A DNA stretch of 7,037 bases from an uncultured Lachnospiraceae bacterium (GCA_946630765.1 CAMOZF010000095.1:1-7037), one strand, 5' to 3'; shown: positions 1 through 5,930, numbered from the stretch's first letter. The notes: a model not told the origin generated them from the sequence alone. A program made the numbers and translations.

Positions 1-372
1 ACCCCGGAAAGCGCGTATTATAAAGAAAAAGCGCTGGTCTGCGGCGTTTCTATGGAGGAATATCGCCCGGGAACACATCAGCTCGATCACGCGCCCGTTG
101 TGGTGGACTGCCTTCTTGGCACGGGCTTTCAGGGAGAGGTCCGGGAGCCTTACCGCTCGGCCATTCAGGAAATGAACGACGCGAGGAAGAGCGGTGCTTT
201 CGTGATCAGCGCGGACATCAACAGCGGCATGAATGGGGATCGCGGCACCGGATCTCTGATCACCGATTCGGACCTGACCGTCACGATCGGCCTCATGAAA
301 ACGGGGCTCTTAACAGAAGCCGCAAGGGCCCATATAGGGCGTCTCGTCCTTGCGGACATCGGCATCCTCTGA
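1..372 (+). CDS. nnrE: NAD(P)H-hydrate epimerase (YjeF N-terminal domain), 5'-truncated by window edge
   Basis: This is the C-terminal 123 residues of a YjeF_N-type epimerase; the reading frame is open from base 1, so the true start lies outside the window. The enzyme interconverts the R and S forms of hydrated NAD(P)H so that the S-specific dehydratase can repair them; it is cytosolic. Seen here, numbering from the first codon: V-V-D followed by LLGTGFQG (about 34-45), then REPY, an asparagine-containing helix, ADINSGMNGDRG (71-82, the family's DxxSG..xxxG block), then TVTIGLMKTGLL (93-104) and the closing LADIGIL. The protein stops right after the epimerase domain, so it is the stand-alone form rather than the common fusion to the ADP/ATP-dependent dehydratase (NnrD). 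A dehydratase is not visible here. The next gene on the same strand has its own promoter, so they are probably separate units. Family assignment is firm; activity is inferred. Confidence 0.87.
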   Translation, partial: TPESAYYKEKALVCGVSMEEYRPGTHQLDHAPVVVDCLLGTGFQGEVREPYRSAIQEMNDARKSGAFVISADINSGMNGDRGTGSLITDSDLTVTIGLMKTGLLTEAARAHIGRLVLADIGIL

Positions 373-385
373 GCGATCTTTCGTC

Positions 386-414
386 TTGACAGTTCCGGGA
401 AAAAGAATTATCAT
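386..414 (+). promoter_or_regulatory. Sigma-A-type promoter of the YolD-like gene
   Basis: A perfect -35 hexamer TTGACA (386-391) is followed after 17 bases by TATCAT (409-414), one mismatch from the consensus -10. Transcription would start near 420-422, about 50 bases before the YolD-like start codon and just upstream of the LexA box. A second -10-like TATAAT (444-449) lies downstream but lacks a good -35. Confidence 0.75.
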
Positions 415-423
415 GGTTTCGTG

Positions 424-443
424 AATCGAATATATGTTCGATT
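424..443 (+). promoter_or_regulatory. LexA/DinR (SOS) operator
   Basis: The 20-base near-palindrome AATCGAATATATGTTCGATT has a single mismatched pair. Its core, CGAATATATGTTCG (427-440), differs at one base in the left half-site from the Firmicute LexA box pattern CGAAC-N4-GTTCG. It sits immediately after the -10 hexamer, over the initially transcribed region, where a bound repressor would block initiation or escape. What is seen is the palindrome and its position; LexA control is inferred from the match and from the SOS-linked family of the downstream protein. Confidence 0.72.
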
Positions 444-472
444 TATAATTCTTTCTTTAAAAAGGAGCCGTC

Positions 473-703
473 ATGGAAAAACAGGAAATGCTCGGCTATC
501 TGCCGATGCCGGAAAATTTCAAATACAAAGCCGTTCTGGAACAGGGGCAGCCAAAGCATGAGCCCTTCGACGCCTTCCGTCTGAAGCATCCCAGCATGCC
601 CCTCTCCCAGCGCGCCAAAATCTTCGCGCCCTTTGACGCGCTTCGCGGATTCGACTTCTCGATCCGGGAAGCCCAGGCGCGGCACGAGGAATCTGTCTCG
701 TAG
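473..703 (+). CDS. YolD-like small protein, probably SOS-induced, orphan (no polymerase partner)
   Basis: A 76-residue protein with a strong ribosome site AAAGGAG (461-467) five bases before the ATG. Residues 39-68 (HPSMPLSQRAKIFAPFDALR, then GFDFSIREAQ) match the conserved core of YolD-like proteins, whose usual form is H-P-x-M-x...R-A-x-x-F-A/S-P-F-x-A-L-x-G-[YF]. In Bacillus and Clostridia such proteins are commonly encoded beside a Y-family (UmuC/DinB-like) translesion polymerase and are induced by LexA. Here a LexA-type box precedes the gene, which supports the call, but no polymerase gene follows: the next gene is convergent. The protein is short; as I recall, relatives continue for roughly 30-50 residues after this core, so the C-terminal part may be missing. 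It has no membrane segment or signal peptide. Molecular function is unknown; a polymerase accessory or regulator is the best guess. Confidence 0.72.
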   Translation: MEKQEMLGYLPMPENFKYKAVLEQGQPKHEPFDAFRLKHPSMPLSQRAKIFAPFDALRGFDFSIREAQARHEESVS

Positions 704-711
704 GCACGGAC

Positions 712-1860
712 TCAGCGTTCGGGCGCTTTCCAGTCGAAGATCAGTTCCGGTTTTCTGAAGGGCGTTTCGAAGTAGCGCTTCTTCAGCGGTGCCAGGTTTC
801 CATACCGGACGCGGTTCATGATTTCCGCAAGATGCGCCGCATCCTCCGGCTGATGGAAATGCTTTCCCTGCCGGTAGTACCAGTACAGGTTCTCTTCGGC
901 GCCGAGGAAACGGTACACCTCCTTTGCGGCCATCGTCGTCTGCCAGGAGCCGATCGGATTGGTCCAGATATCGGACGCCGCTTCGCCGATCAGAAGCACG
1001 CGCGGCGCGGCAAGCGCCTTCAGGAAGTGGCAGTCGAAGGGCAGCTCCGCTTCCCGGTCTGCGTATTCCGCCATTCCTTCGCCGAACCAGAAGGGGAAGA
1101 CCGAAAGGATGTCCTTCAGAGTTTCCGAGCGTCCTTCTTCTCCGTCCTCCTGGATCGCGCGCATATGAATTCTGTAGCAGCTGCAGGAGCCGGCATTGGT
1201 CTCATTGGGATTGATCACGGTTACCCGGGGGTCGAGAACACCGGCAAGCATGGCGGCTTTTCCGCCGCGGGAATGCCCGGTATACGCAAGGCAGTCCGTA
1301 TCGAGAAGTCCCAGGCTGATCAGTGCGTCTGTCACCCTTCGATAGCCCCAGGCCCAGGCTGCGAGCGCCCCGAAACGGTACTCCGGGTAAATCTCATAAA
1401 GCTGGCCTTTTCCGCGCCCTTCGCCGCAAATATCATGCGCAAGCTCGGTGCGGTCGAACATCGCAACGGCGATATCGTTCTCGATAAAATGCGCCATCCA
1501 CAGAGGATCCGTGAAGTATTTGAAGCACAGATCTCCGTCCACCGCCGCCGCATAGGGGCTGGCGTGGTTCGGCGTGAAAAGCTTGACATAGAAGCTCAGC
1601 TGCTTTTCCTTCGTTCCCGCCGTGATGCGGATGCTTTGCTGCTGCGGCGCGGCATAGCACAGCTCCGCCGAAAACGCCTCCGGCTCCGGCGGCTGCACGC
1701 CGTACTGAAGCTCCACCGCGGTCTTGTAAAGAAAGGCCCGCTGCTTCTCCCAGTCCGCTTCGTTTTTAACTCTTTTTCCGTTTTCCATCAGGAACGGATC
1801 CGGCAGTTTTCCAAGGACTTCATAGTCTGTCACCTGAATCAGGTCGTTAAATTGTACCAT
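712..1860 (-). CDS. CE15/glucuronoyl-esterase-like alpha/beta hydrolase, cytosolic
   Basis: A 382-residue alpha/beta hydrolase, last gene of the operon. The N-terminal block with E50-LQYG and PPEPE (57-61) matches the start of bacterial glucuronoyl esterases. The nucleophile elbow is GHSRGGK (195-201, Ser197). It is followed by LDPRV and NPNETNAGSCS, placing Glu220 23 residues after the serine, the spacing I recall for the fungal CE15 catalytic acid. Later come FPFWF (255-259), LPFDCHFLKAL with APRVLLIGE, a SDIWTNPIGS segment and GKHFHQPED with the likely catalytic His334. Known CE15 enzymes cleave the ester between 4-O-methyl-glucuronic acid of xylan and lignin alcohols, but they are usually secreted. 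This protein has no signal peptide and so would act on imported, soluble esters. Its ribosome site TAGGAG is five bases before the ATG, in the 13-base gap after the PHP gene. No terminator follows; it ends eight bases from the convergent YolD-like gene. Substrate is unproven; general acetyl-xylan-esterase-like activity is an alternative. Confidence 0.75.
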   Translation of the reverse strand: MVQFNDLIQVTDYEVLGKLPDPFLMENGKRVKNEADWEKQRAFLYKTAVELQYGVQPPEPEAFSAELCYAAPQQQSIRITAGTKEKQLSFYVKLFTPNHASPYAAAVDGDLCFKYFTDPLWMAHFIENDIAVAMFDRTELAHDICGEGRGKGQLYEIYPEYRFGALAAWAWGYRRVTDALISLGLLDTDCLAYTGHSRGGKAAMLAGVLDPRVTVINPNETNAGSCSCYRIHMRAIQEDGEEGRSETLKDILSVFPFWFGEGMAEYADREAELPFDCHFLKALAAPRVLLIGEAASDIWTNPIGSWQTTMAAKEVYRFLGAEENLYWYYRQGKHFHQPEDAAHLAEIMNRVRYGNLAPLKKRYFETPFRKPELIFDWKAPER

Positions 1861-1873
1861 TTTTTCTCCTAAA

Positions 1874-2695
1874 TCACTTTCCGGCCATCGGATTTACAAG
1901 CTGCAGTTCATCCAGTATCTTCAGGCCATGCTTTTCAGCAAATGCTTCGCCCTCTGCGATCAGTATCGGATTGCCGACGCGCTCCGGCGCATGGGCGTCG
2001 CAGCCCATCACAACAAGATTGCCGCAGTCCCGGACCATGCCGAAGAAAAGATCGTTCGGGTAGTTCCGGTGTTCATGCAGCCCCAGAAGATTGATCTCGA
2101 GCGGAATCTTCAGTTCCTTTGCGGCAATGCAGATTTCGCGCATATGCTTCTCATAAACGGCTTCCGGGCCGGTGAAATTGATCAGGTCCGGATGCGCGAG
2201 ATAGGTGAAGCGCCCGGTCTCGAGACCTTTGATCACGTTTTCCACGTAATCCGCAAGCCGCGCTTCACTGTCCGAGGGCATTCCGGAGTAGCCCGGCGCC
2301 TCCGTATTCAGCCCGGCCATGTGCTGTCCGAGGATCATATAATCCAGATGGATTTCCTCTCCGCTTTCCAGCTGAACCCTGCAGGATGCGATGTCGTCCA
2401 TCGTTTTATCAAAGATATCCGGGAAATACTCCATCTCAAAGCCGATCGGAATATAAATCTCGGGGTGCGTGACACGATATTCCTCCCGAAGCTTTCCGAG
2501 TGTGCGGAAATAGTCGTCGACAAGCGCCTTGTCCACTTCCCTGCCGCCGTTTCGGTCATTCCAGTAGTAATACGGCGAGTGATCCGAGAAGCCGATCGTC
2601 TGAAGGCCGTTTCGGATTCCCTCCTCGATATATTCACGTTCCGTTCCGACGGCATGGCCGCAGCGCACCGTGTGCGCATGGTAATTGTGCTTCAT
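1874..2695 (-). CDS. hisK: PHP-domain histidinol-phosphatase family protein (HisK-like)
   Basis: A 273-residue PHP-superfamily metal-dependent phosphoesterase. The metal-binding landmarks appear in order: H6-A-H8 (with T9 and RCGHA), FSDHS (D38-H39), GFEMEY (E87 or E89), LGQH (H125), YLAHPD (H168), EINLLG, and GCDAHAPERVG (D233, H235). Length and motif order match the HisK/YtvP histidinol phosphatases, which remove phosphate from L-histidinol phosphate to give histidinol, the penultimate histidine step. The protein is cytosolic. No other histidine gene is present here; it is embedded between a MATE transporter and an esterase, so it may act on another small phosphate ester, or be the scattered HisK found in many Clostridia. 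An AGAGG ribosome site lies in the 21-base gap after the MATE gene. Family is certain; substrate is moderately supported. Confidence 0.85.
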   Translation of the reverse strand: MKHNYHAHTVRCGHAVGTEREYIEEGIRNGLQTIGFSDHSPYYYWNDRNGGREVDKALVDDYFRTLGKLREEYRVTHPEIYIPIGFEMEYFPDIFDKTMDDIASCRVQLESGEEIHLDYMILGQHMAGLNTEAPGYSGMPSDSEARLADYVENVIKGLETGRFTYLAHPDLINFTGPEAVYEKHMREICIAAKELKIPLEINLLGLHEHRNYPNDLFFGMVRDCGNLVVMGCDAHAPERVGNPILIAEGEAFAEKHGLKILDELQLVNPMAGK

Positions 2696-2716
2696 AAGTA
2701 ACCTCTTTTTATGTAT

Positions 2717-4096
2717 TTATTGATTTTTCTCTTTGTGTTCCTTTTCAAAGCGCGCCACCGCGCGTTTCCAGCCGCCGCCGTAATAGTACACGGCGATCGC
2801 CGCAGAGCGCAGGAATGACGCGATCAGAAGCGCCCAGAAGATTCCGTGCCAGTTTCCCGTACGGACGCCGAGAAGATAGGCCAGCGGAATCCGCGAGAAG
2901 GCGCCGAACTGCGCCGTAACCATCGGCACGACCGATTTTCCGGCCCCGCGCATCGCATTGACGAGACATCTGTCCGTTCCGTGGAAAAGGCACTGGAAGG
3001 ACATGATCAGCAGGCCGTCCGCCGCGATCGAAATGACCGCCTGCTCCGTTGTGAAAATCCTCGGGAAGAGCCCGCGAAATCCGATCAGGATCCCGCAGAG
3101 ACCCGCGCCGAGAACCGTCAGACTGAGAATGCTGTAATTGATGCCCTTCTTGATCCGCTGCATCTGGAACAGACCCATGTTCTGTCCCACATAGGTACAA
3201 AGGGCGGTGCTCAGCGCCACAACGGGGATGTTGATCACATCATCGACCTTGTTCACGATGCTGTTCGCCGCGATAAATGTCGCGCCGAAATAATTGACGG
3301 AGGACTGGACACAGAGATTGGCGATCGCGTTTCCGATATTCTGGATGGCCGCCGGAAGGCCGATTCCGATGATCTTTTTGGATTCCACCCGGTCCGGCCG
3401 GATGTTTCTCAGACTGATCCGGACCCCGTAACCGCCGCGATTGATCCGGAAGATCACGCCGATGCCGGACAGGGTCTGCGCAAGAGACGTCGCGAGCGCC
3501 ACGCCCGGCACGCCCCAGTTCAGTACAAGCACAGCGACAAGGTCCAGAACAATATTCAATATGCTGCACAGAAGCAGAAACAGAAAGGGCCAGGACGAGT
3601 CCCCCATCCCGCGAAGCGCCCCGCTGCCCATCTGGTAGATCAGATTGCCGGTCGTTCCGAGATAGACGATGATCAGATAGAAACGGGCGTCCGCGAAAAT
3701 CTCCTCCGGCGTATTCAGAATGCCAAGAAGGGGCTTACTCACAGAAAGGCCGACAGCCGTAATAAAGAGGCCGCAGACAAGAGTCAAAAAGGCCACGGTG
3801 GAAATGGCCTTCTGCAGCGCCTTCTGGTCTCCCGCGCCCATCCGCTGGGCAATCACCACATTCGAGCCGGTCGAAAGGCCGATCATAAACATATTGATCA
3901 GGCTCATGACCGGTCCGCTTGCAGACACCGCCGCCAGCGCGTCGGAGCTGACAAAGCGGCCGACAATGACGGAGTCCGCGACGTTATAGAGCTGTGTGAC
4001 GATGCTCCCGAGAAGGATCGGAATCGCAAAACGAAGAAGCCCGCTGAAAATCGGGCCCTCCGTCAAAACAATTCGATGATCCTTCTTCTGTATCAT
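2717..4096 (-). CDS. MATE family multidrug/small-molecule efflux transporter
   Basis: A 459-residue polytopic membrane protein with the two-fold MatE architecture and about 12 hydrophobic helices. The N-terminal start LTEGPIFSGLLRFAIPILLG, followed by a QLYN..DSVIVGRFV block with DALAAVSASGP, is the signature of the first half (roughly residues 12-175). The second half restarts near residue 240 with GIGLPAAIQNIGN, then NYFGATFIAANSIVNKVDD and the TYVGQNMG block. MATE proteins export drugs, metabolites or conjugates in exchange for Na+ or H+; the substrate cannot be read from the sequence. The C-terminus is a charged cytosolic tail (FEKEHKEKNQ). The chosen ATG is preceded by AGAGGAAG with 9 bases of spacing, in the 21-base gap after the SGNH gene. 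Its place between two hydrolases and a phosphoesterase suggests that it exports something linked to their reactions. Confidence 0.92.
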   Translation of the reverse strand: MIQKKDHRIVLTEGPIFSGLLRFAIPILLGSIVTQLYNVADSVIVGRFVSSDALAAVSASGPVMSLINMFMIGLSTGSNVVIAQRMGAGDQKALQKAISTVAFLTLVCGLFITAVGLSVSKPLLGILNTPEEIFADARFYLIIVYLGTTGNLIYQMGSGALRGMGDSSWPFLFLLLCSILNIVLDLVAVLVLNWGVPGVALATSLAQTLSGIGVIFRINRGGYGVRISLRNIRPDRVESKKIIGIGLPAAIQNIGNAIANLCVQSSVNYFGATFIAANSIVNKVDDVINIPVVALSTALCTYVGQNMGLFQMQRIKKGINYSILSLTVLGAGLCGILIGFRGLFPRIFTTEQAVISIAADGLLIMSFQCLFHGTDRCLVNAMRGAGKSVVPMVTAQFGAFSRIPLAYLLGVRTGNWHGIFWALLIASFLRSAAIAVYYYGGGWKRAVARFEKEHKEKNQ

Positions 4097-4117
4097 AATG
4101 CGTAACTTCCTCTTCGA

Positions 4118-4768
4118 TCAGCATCTCTCGGCGCCGACAGCCGCGAGAAACTGCTTCGCGATATACATGCAGCCGGTCTGATTGGGATGTACACGGTCCC
4201 AGGCGATATTGGTCGAGTGCATATGCTGAAACAGCCGGTCCCAGCCCGCCTGAAGATCCACAAAGGTCAGGCCGTACTTTTCGGCAAGCTTTTTGACAAC
4301 CGCCCCGTACTCATCCATCCGCGCCCGCATTGGGTCCGCGGTATTCGGCTCCATATAATACGGGGTCATCAGGATCATTCCCTTGACCTTCGGCAGGGTT
4401 TTCTGGATCAGTTCTTCATAGGTTTTCTCGTATTCTTCAAGCGAAACATGGGTTTCGGGCATATACGGAGAGTCAAACTGCCGCCAGACGTCATTAATGC
4501 CGATCAGCACGCTGACCCAGTCCGGATGCAGATCCATTACATCGCTCTGCCAGCGTGCCGCGAGGTCGCGGACCTGGTTTCCGCCGATGCCCATATTGAT
4601 GACCCGAAGCCCAAGCTCCGGATACATGCAGTTCAGAAGCGCCCCGGCACATGCCACATAGCTGTGTCCCCAGGCATTGAACAGGCCCTCGCCGACCGGT
4701 CTTGCCCGTTCATAATCCGAAATAGAATCTCCGATAAAAAGTACCGTATCATTTTTCTCAAATAACAT
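4118..4768 (-). CDS. SGNH/GDSL-type hydrolase (probable carbohydrate or acyl esterase), cytosolic
   Basis: A 216-residue single-domain SGNH hydrolase. All four family blocks are seen: block I FIGDSISD with nucleophile Ser15; block II NMGIGGN (58-64, oxyanion glycine); block III IGIND (89-93, oxyanion Asn92); and block V DRVHPN (191-196, catalytic Asp191 and His194). Family members remove acetyl or longer acyl groups from sugars, or act as lysophospholipases/thioesterases; this form (GDSISDYERARP near the start, IGINDVW) resembles the rhamnogalacturonan/xylan acetylesterase-like group. There is no signal peptide, so it acts inside the cell. A very good ribosome site, GAGGAGG, precedes the ATG, 26 bases after the small membrane gene. 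It is the second gene of the operon that also carries a CE15-like esterase, which supports a role in deacylating imported carbohydrate. Exact substrate unknown. Confidence 0.88.
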   Translation of the reverse strand: MLFEKNDTVLFIGDSISDYERARPVGEGLFNAWGHSYVACAGALLNCMYPELGLRVINMGIGGNQVRDLAARWQSDVMDLHPDWVSVLIGINDVWRQFDSPYMPETHVSLEEYEKTYEELIQKTLPKVKGMILMTPYYMEPNTADPMRARMDEYGAVVKKLAEKYGLTFVDLQAGWDRLFQHMHSTNIAWDRVHPNQTGCMYIAKQFLAAVGAERC

Positions 4769-4794
4769 TTTTCAATCCTCCTCGCTGTATTTCC

Positions 4795-4962
4795 TCAGTA
4801 TTCCGTAATTTCGTGCTTCGAAACGGCCTGATAGAAGGTAAAGATCATGATGATGTAGCAGATCGTTTTCGGCAGCTTCAGCATGCCGAGCATCGGGCCC
4901 AGCCCCGCAAATACCGCAACCGGTATGTAGAAAAGGAAGGACAGGAGGATCCACAGCCACAT
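4795..4962 (-). CDS. Small two-helix membrane protein of unknown function, first gene of the operon
   Basis: I do not recognise this protein. From the ATG at 4962 it has 55 residues: a first hydrophobic helix (about 2-20, rich in W, L, F), a glycine-rich turn GLGPMLG with K-L-P-K, a second helix (about 34-46), and a polar end SKHEITEY. The frame stays open upstream to a TTG at 5013, which would add the basic, aromatic N-terminus MNREVRRFWKELPRFRL. I chose 4962 because a perfect promoter has its -10 at 5018-5013, so the TTG would not be transcribed; the leader also carries GAGG nine bases before this ATG. A GTG at 5001 would be almost leaderless but would keep most of the basic segment, which looks like genuine protein, so it remains possible. 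The gene ends 26 bases before the SGNH gene, so the two are cotranscribed. Function unknown. Confidence 0.6.
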   Translation of the reverse strand: MWLWILLSFLFYIPVAVFAGLGPMLGMLKLPKTICYIIMIFTFYQAVSKHEITEY

Positions 4963-5012
4963 CAGCCGGAACCTCGGAAGCTCCTTCCAGAATCTTCTCA
5001 CTTCTCTATTCA

Positions 5013-5040
5013 ATTATATAAGCAGTTTTCCTCATGTCAA
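5013..5040 (-). promoter_or_regulatory. Consensus promoter of the five-gene minus-strand operon
   Basis: On the minus strand TTGACA (5040-5035) and TATAAT (5018-5013) are both perfect matches to the sigma-A consensus with 16-base spacing. Transcription should begin near 5007-5005. No other promoter of this quality is visible ahead of the later operon genes, and the gaps between them are only 13-26 bases, so this promoter probably serves all five. No clear operator palindrome was seen around it. Confidence 0.82.
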
Positions 5041-5044
5041 GTCA

Positions 5045-5073
5045 TTGTTTTTTCCTGACGTTTACGTTATACT
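5045..5073 (+). promoter_or_regulatory. Probable promoter of the NUDIX gene
   Basis: TTGTTT (5045-5050) and TATACT (5068-5073) are 17 bases apart; the -10 has one mismatch and the -35 keeps the TTG. The transcript would start near 5080, giving a leader of about 50 bases. The -35 lies only four bases from the -35 of the divergent operon promoter, so the two polymerase sites are back to back. Confidence 0.5.
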
Positions 5074-5129
5074 TATATTCCGACATCATAACATTCAGGC
5101 TGTGCCTCAAAATACACTCGGGAGGAAAT

Positions 5130-5780
5130 ATGGATAAGGATCTGAAACTCAGCAGTCACATCGAAACCCTTGTTGAAACACGCTTCCTCAGCGCCTACGA
5201 TCTGCAGTACGCGGAAGGGAAGCACTATTACGAAGCATCCCGGCGGAAGAAGGAGGAGCTCGTCGCCAATCTGTCAGCGGAGGAATTTCAGACAATGCTG
5301 CCGGATGCGGTGACGATCGCCGTCGTCGTGCATCTTCCGGGAGAAGCGCCCCGGCTTCTCATGACCTATGAGTACCGCTACCCCGTCGGCCAGTTTCTTC
5401 TGAGTCCGGTCGCGGGACTTCTCGATCCGGAGGACAGGGACAGCGACGATCCGCTCAGGAGCGCCTCCATCCGCGAAATCAAGGAGGAAAGCGGTCTGAC
5501 CGTCAAGGAAACTGACCGCGTCTATGTGCTGAACCCCTGCGCCTTCTCCACGCCGGGCATGACCGACGAAAGCAACGCCTTTATGTGCGCGGAAATCTTC
5601 CTCGATAATCTCGACGAGCTGAATCAGAAGGGCGCCGTCGGCACGGAGCTTTTCAACGGCTTCGAGCTTCTGGACCGTGCGCGCGCGAAAAAAATATTCC
5701 AGAGCGGAAGGGACGAGCACGGCAATTTCTACTCCCTTTCCACCTGGGCAATCCTCAGCGCGTTCCTTTCGCTCTTCTGA
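5130..5780 (+). CDS. NUDIX hydrolase, ADP-ribose pyrophosphatase-like
   Basis: A 216-residue cytosolic protein starting at the ATG that follows GGAGG (5121-5125) by four bases. An in-frame ATG at 5034 would add 32 residues but lies upstream of the likely promoter and has no ribosome site. The sequence follows the ADP-ribose-pyrophosphatase plan: a strand near 61-67, the YEYRYPVGQFLLSPVAGLLD stretch (80-99), the Nudix helix REIKEESGL (115-123), then STPGMTDES (141-148), which resembles the (A/P)G-x-(T/S)-DE loop of ADP-ribose-cleaving members. These enzymes hydrolyse ADP-ribose or related nucleoside diphosphate compounds to two monophosphates with Mg2+. The box is not standard: between the glycine and REx2EE there are extra acidic residues (PEDRDSDD), and the usual upstream Glu is an Asp. 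The metal-binding REx2EE is intact, so activity is expected. It is transcribed alone and ends at a terminator. Substrate is inferred. Confidence 0.85.
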   Translation: MDKDLKLSSHIETLVETRFLSAYDLQYAEGKHYYEASRRKKEELVANLSAEEFQTMLPDAVTIAVVVHLPGEAPRLLMTYEYRYPVGQFLLSPVAGLLDPEDRDSDDPLRSASIREIKEESGLTVKETDRVYVLNPCAFSTPGMTDESNAFMCAEIFLDNLDELNQKGAVGTELFNGFELLDRARAKKIFQSGRDEHGNFYSLSTWAILSAFLSLF

Positions 5781-5803
5781 GCCGGAGAACACGGGCCGGC
5801 TCA
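5778..5803 (+). other. Hairpin at the 3' end of the NUDIX gene
   Basis: TGAGCCGG (5778-5785) and CCGGCTCA (5796-5803) form a perfect 8-base-pair stem around a 10-base loop. The stem includes the stop codon. There is no T-run after it, so it is probably not a terminator by itself; it may protect the 3' end of the mRNA, ahead of the stronger terminator downstream. Confidence 0.4.
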
Positions 5804-5843
5804 GGCAAGAACAGGTAAATTATTCTGTGCCTCGCACGGAAGG

Positions 5844-5883
5844 ATAAAAGCCTGGGAGATCAAAGGGTCTCCCAGGCTTTTAT
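5844..5883. terminator. Bidirectional Rho-independent terminator
   Basis: A 16-base-pair perfect stem, with arms 5844-5859 and 5868-5883, contains GCCTGGGAGA on the left and TCTCCCAGGC on the right around an 8-base loop. The core is flanked by A-tracts and T-tracts (AAAA before, TTTTAT after), so it works in both directions. It lies between the convergent NUDIX gene and metal ATPase gene and should end both transcripts. The remainder of the 150-base gap shows only the smaller hairpin. Confidence 0.93.
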
Positions 5884-5930
5884 TGATGGTAGATTATAGT
5901 TAAAGAATCTTCTCTGAAGCTTAAACGGCC

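Noticed and set aside
704..740. Possible terminator AGCG-TTCGGG-CGCT after the YolD-like gene
   Set aside because: Only a four-base-pair stem with a short T-run inside the coding sequence of the convergent gene; too weak to call.
832..1872. Long plus-strand open frame (346 codons) opposite the CE15-like gene
   Set aside because: Its translation is rich in R, H and A, has no family motif, and lies exactly antisense to a gene with a full catalytic triad; it is a codon-bias shadow.
1928..2701. Plus-strand open frame opposite the PHP gene
   Set aside because: No ribosome site or recognisable motif; the minus strand carries all the PHP metal ligands in order.
2846..4105. Long plus-strand open frame (419 codons) opposite the MATE gene
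   Set aside because: The product is highly charged and repetitive in D, R and H with no domain; the opposite strand is a clear MATE protein. Long antisense frames are common in GC-rich coding DNA.
4187..4765. Plus-strand open frame opposite the SGNH gene
   Set aside because: No motif and no ribosome site; the minus strand has all SGNH blocks.
4772..4960. Alternative minus-strand frame overlapping the small membrane gene
   Set aside because: It has a GTG start without a ribosome site and an ordinary polar sequence; the neighbouring frame encodes two clean membrane helices.
5034..5129. N-terminal extension of the NUDIX protein from the ATG at 5034, resembling a hydrophobic leader
   Set aside because: It overlaps both predicted promoters and has no ribosome site, while the ATG at 5130 has an excellent GGAGG.
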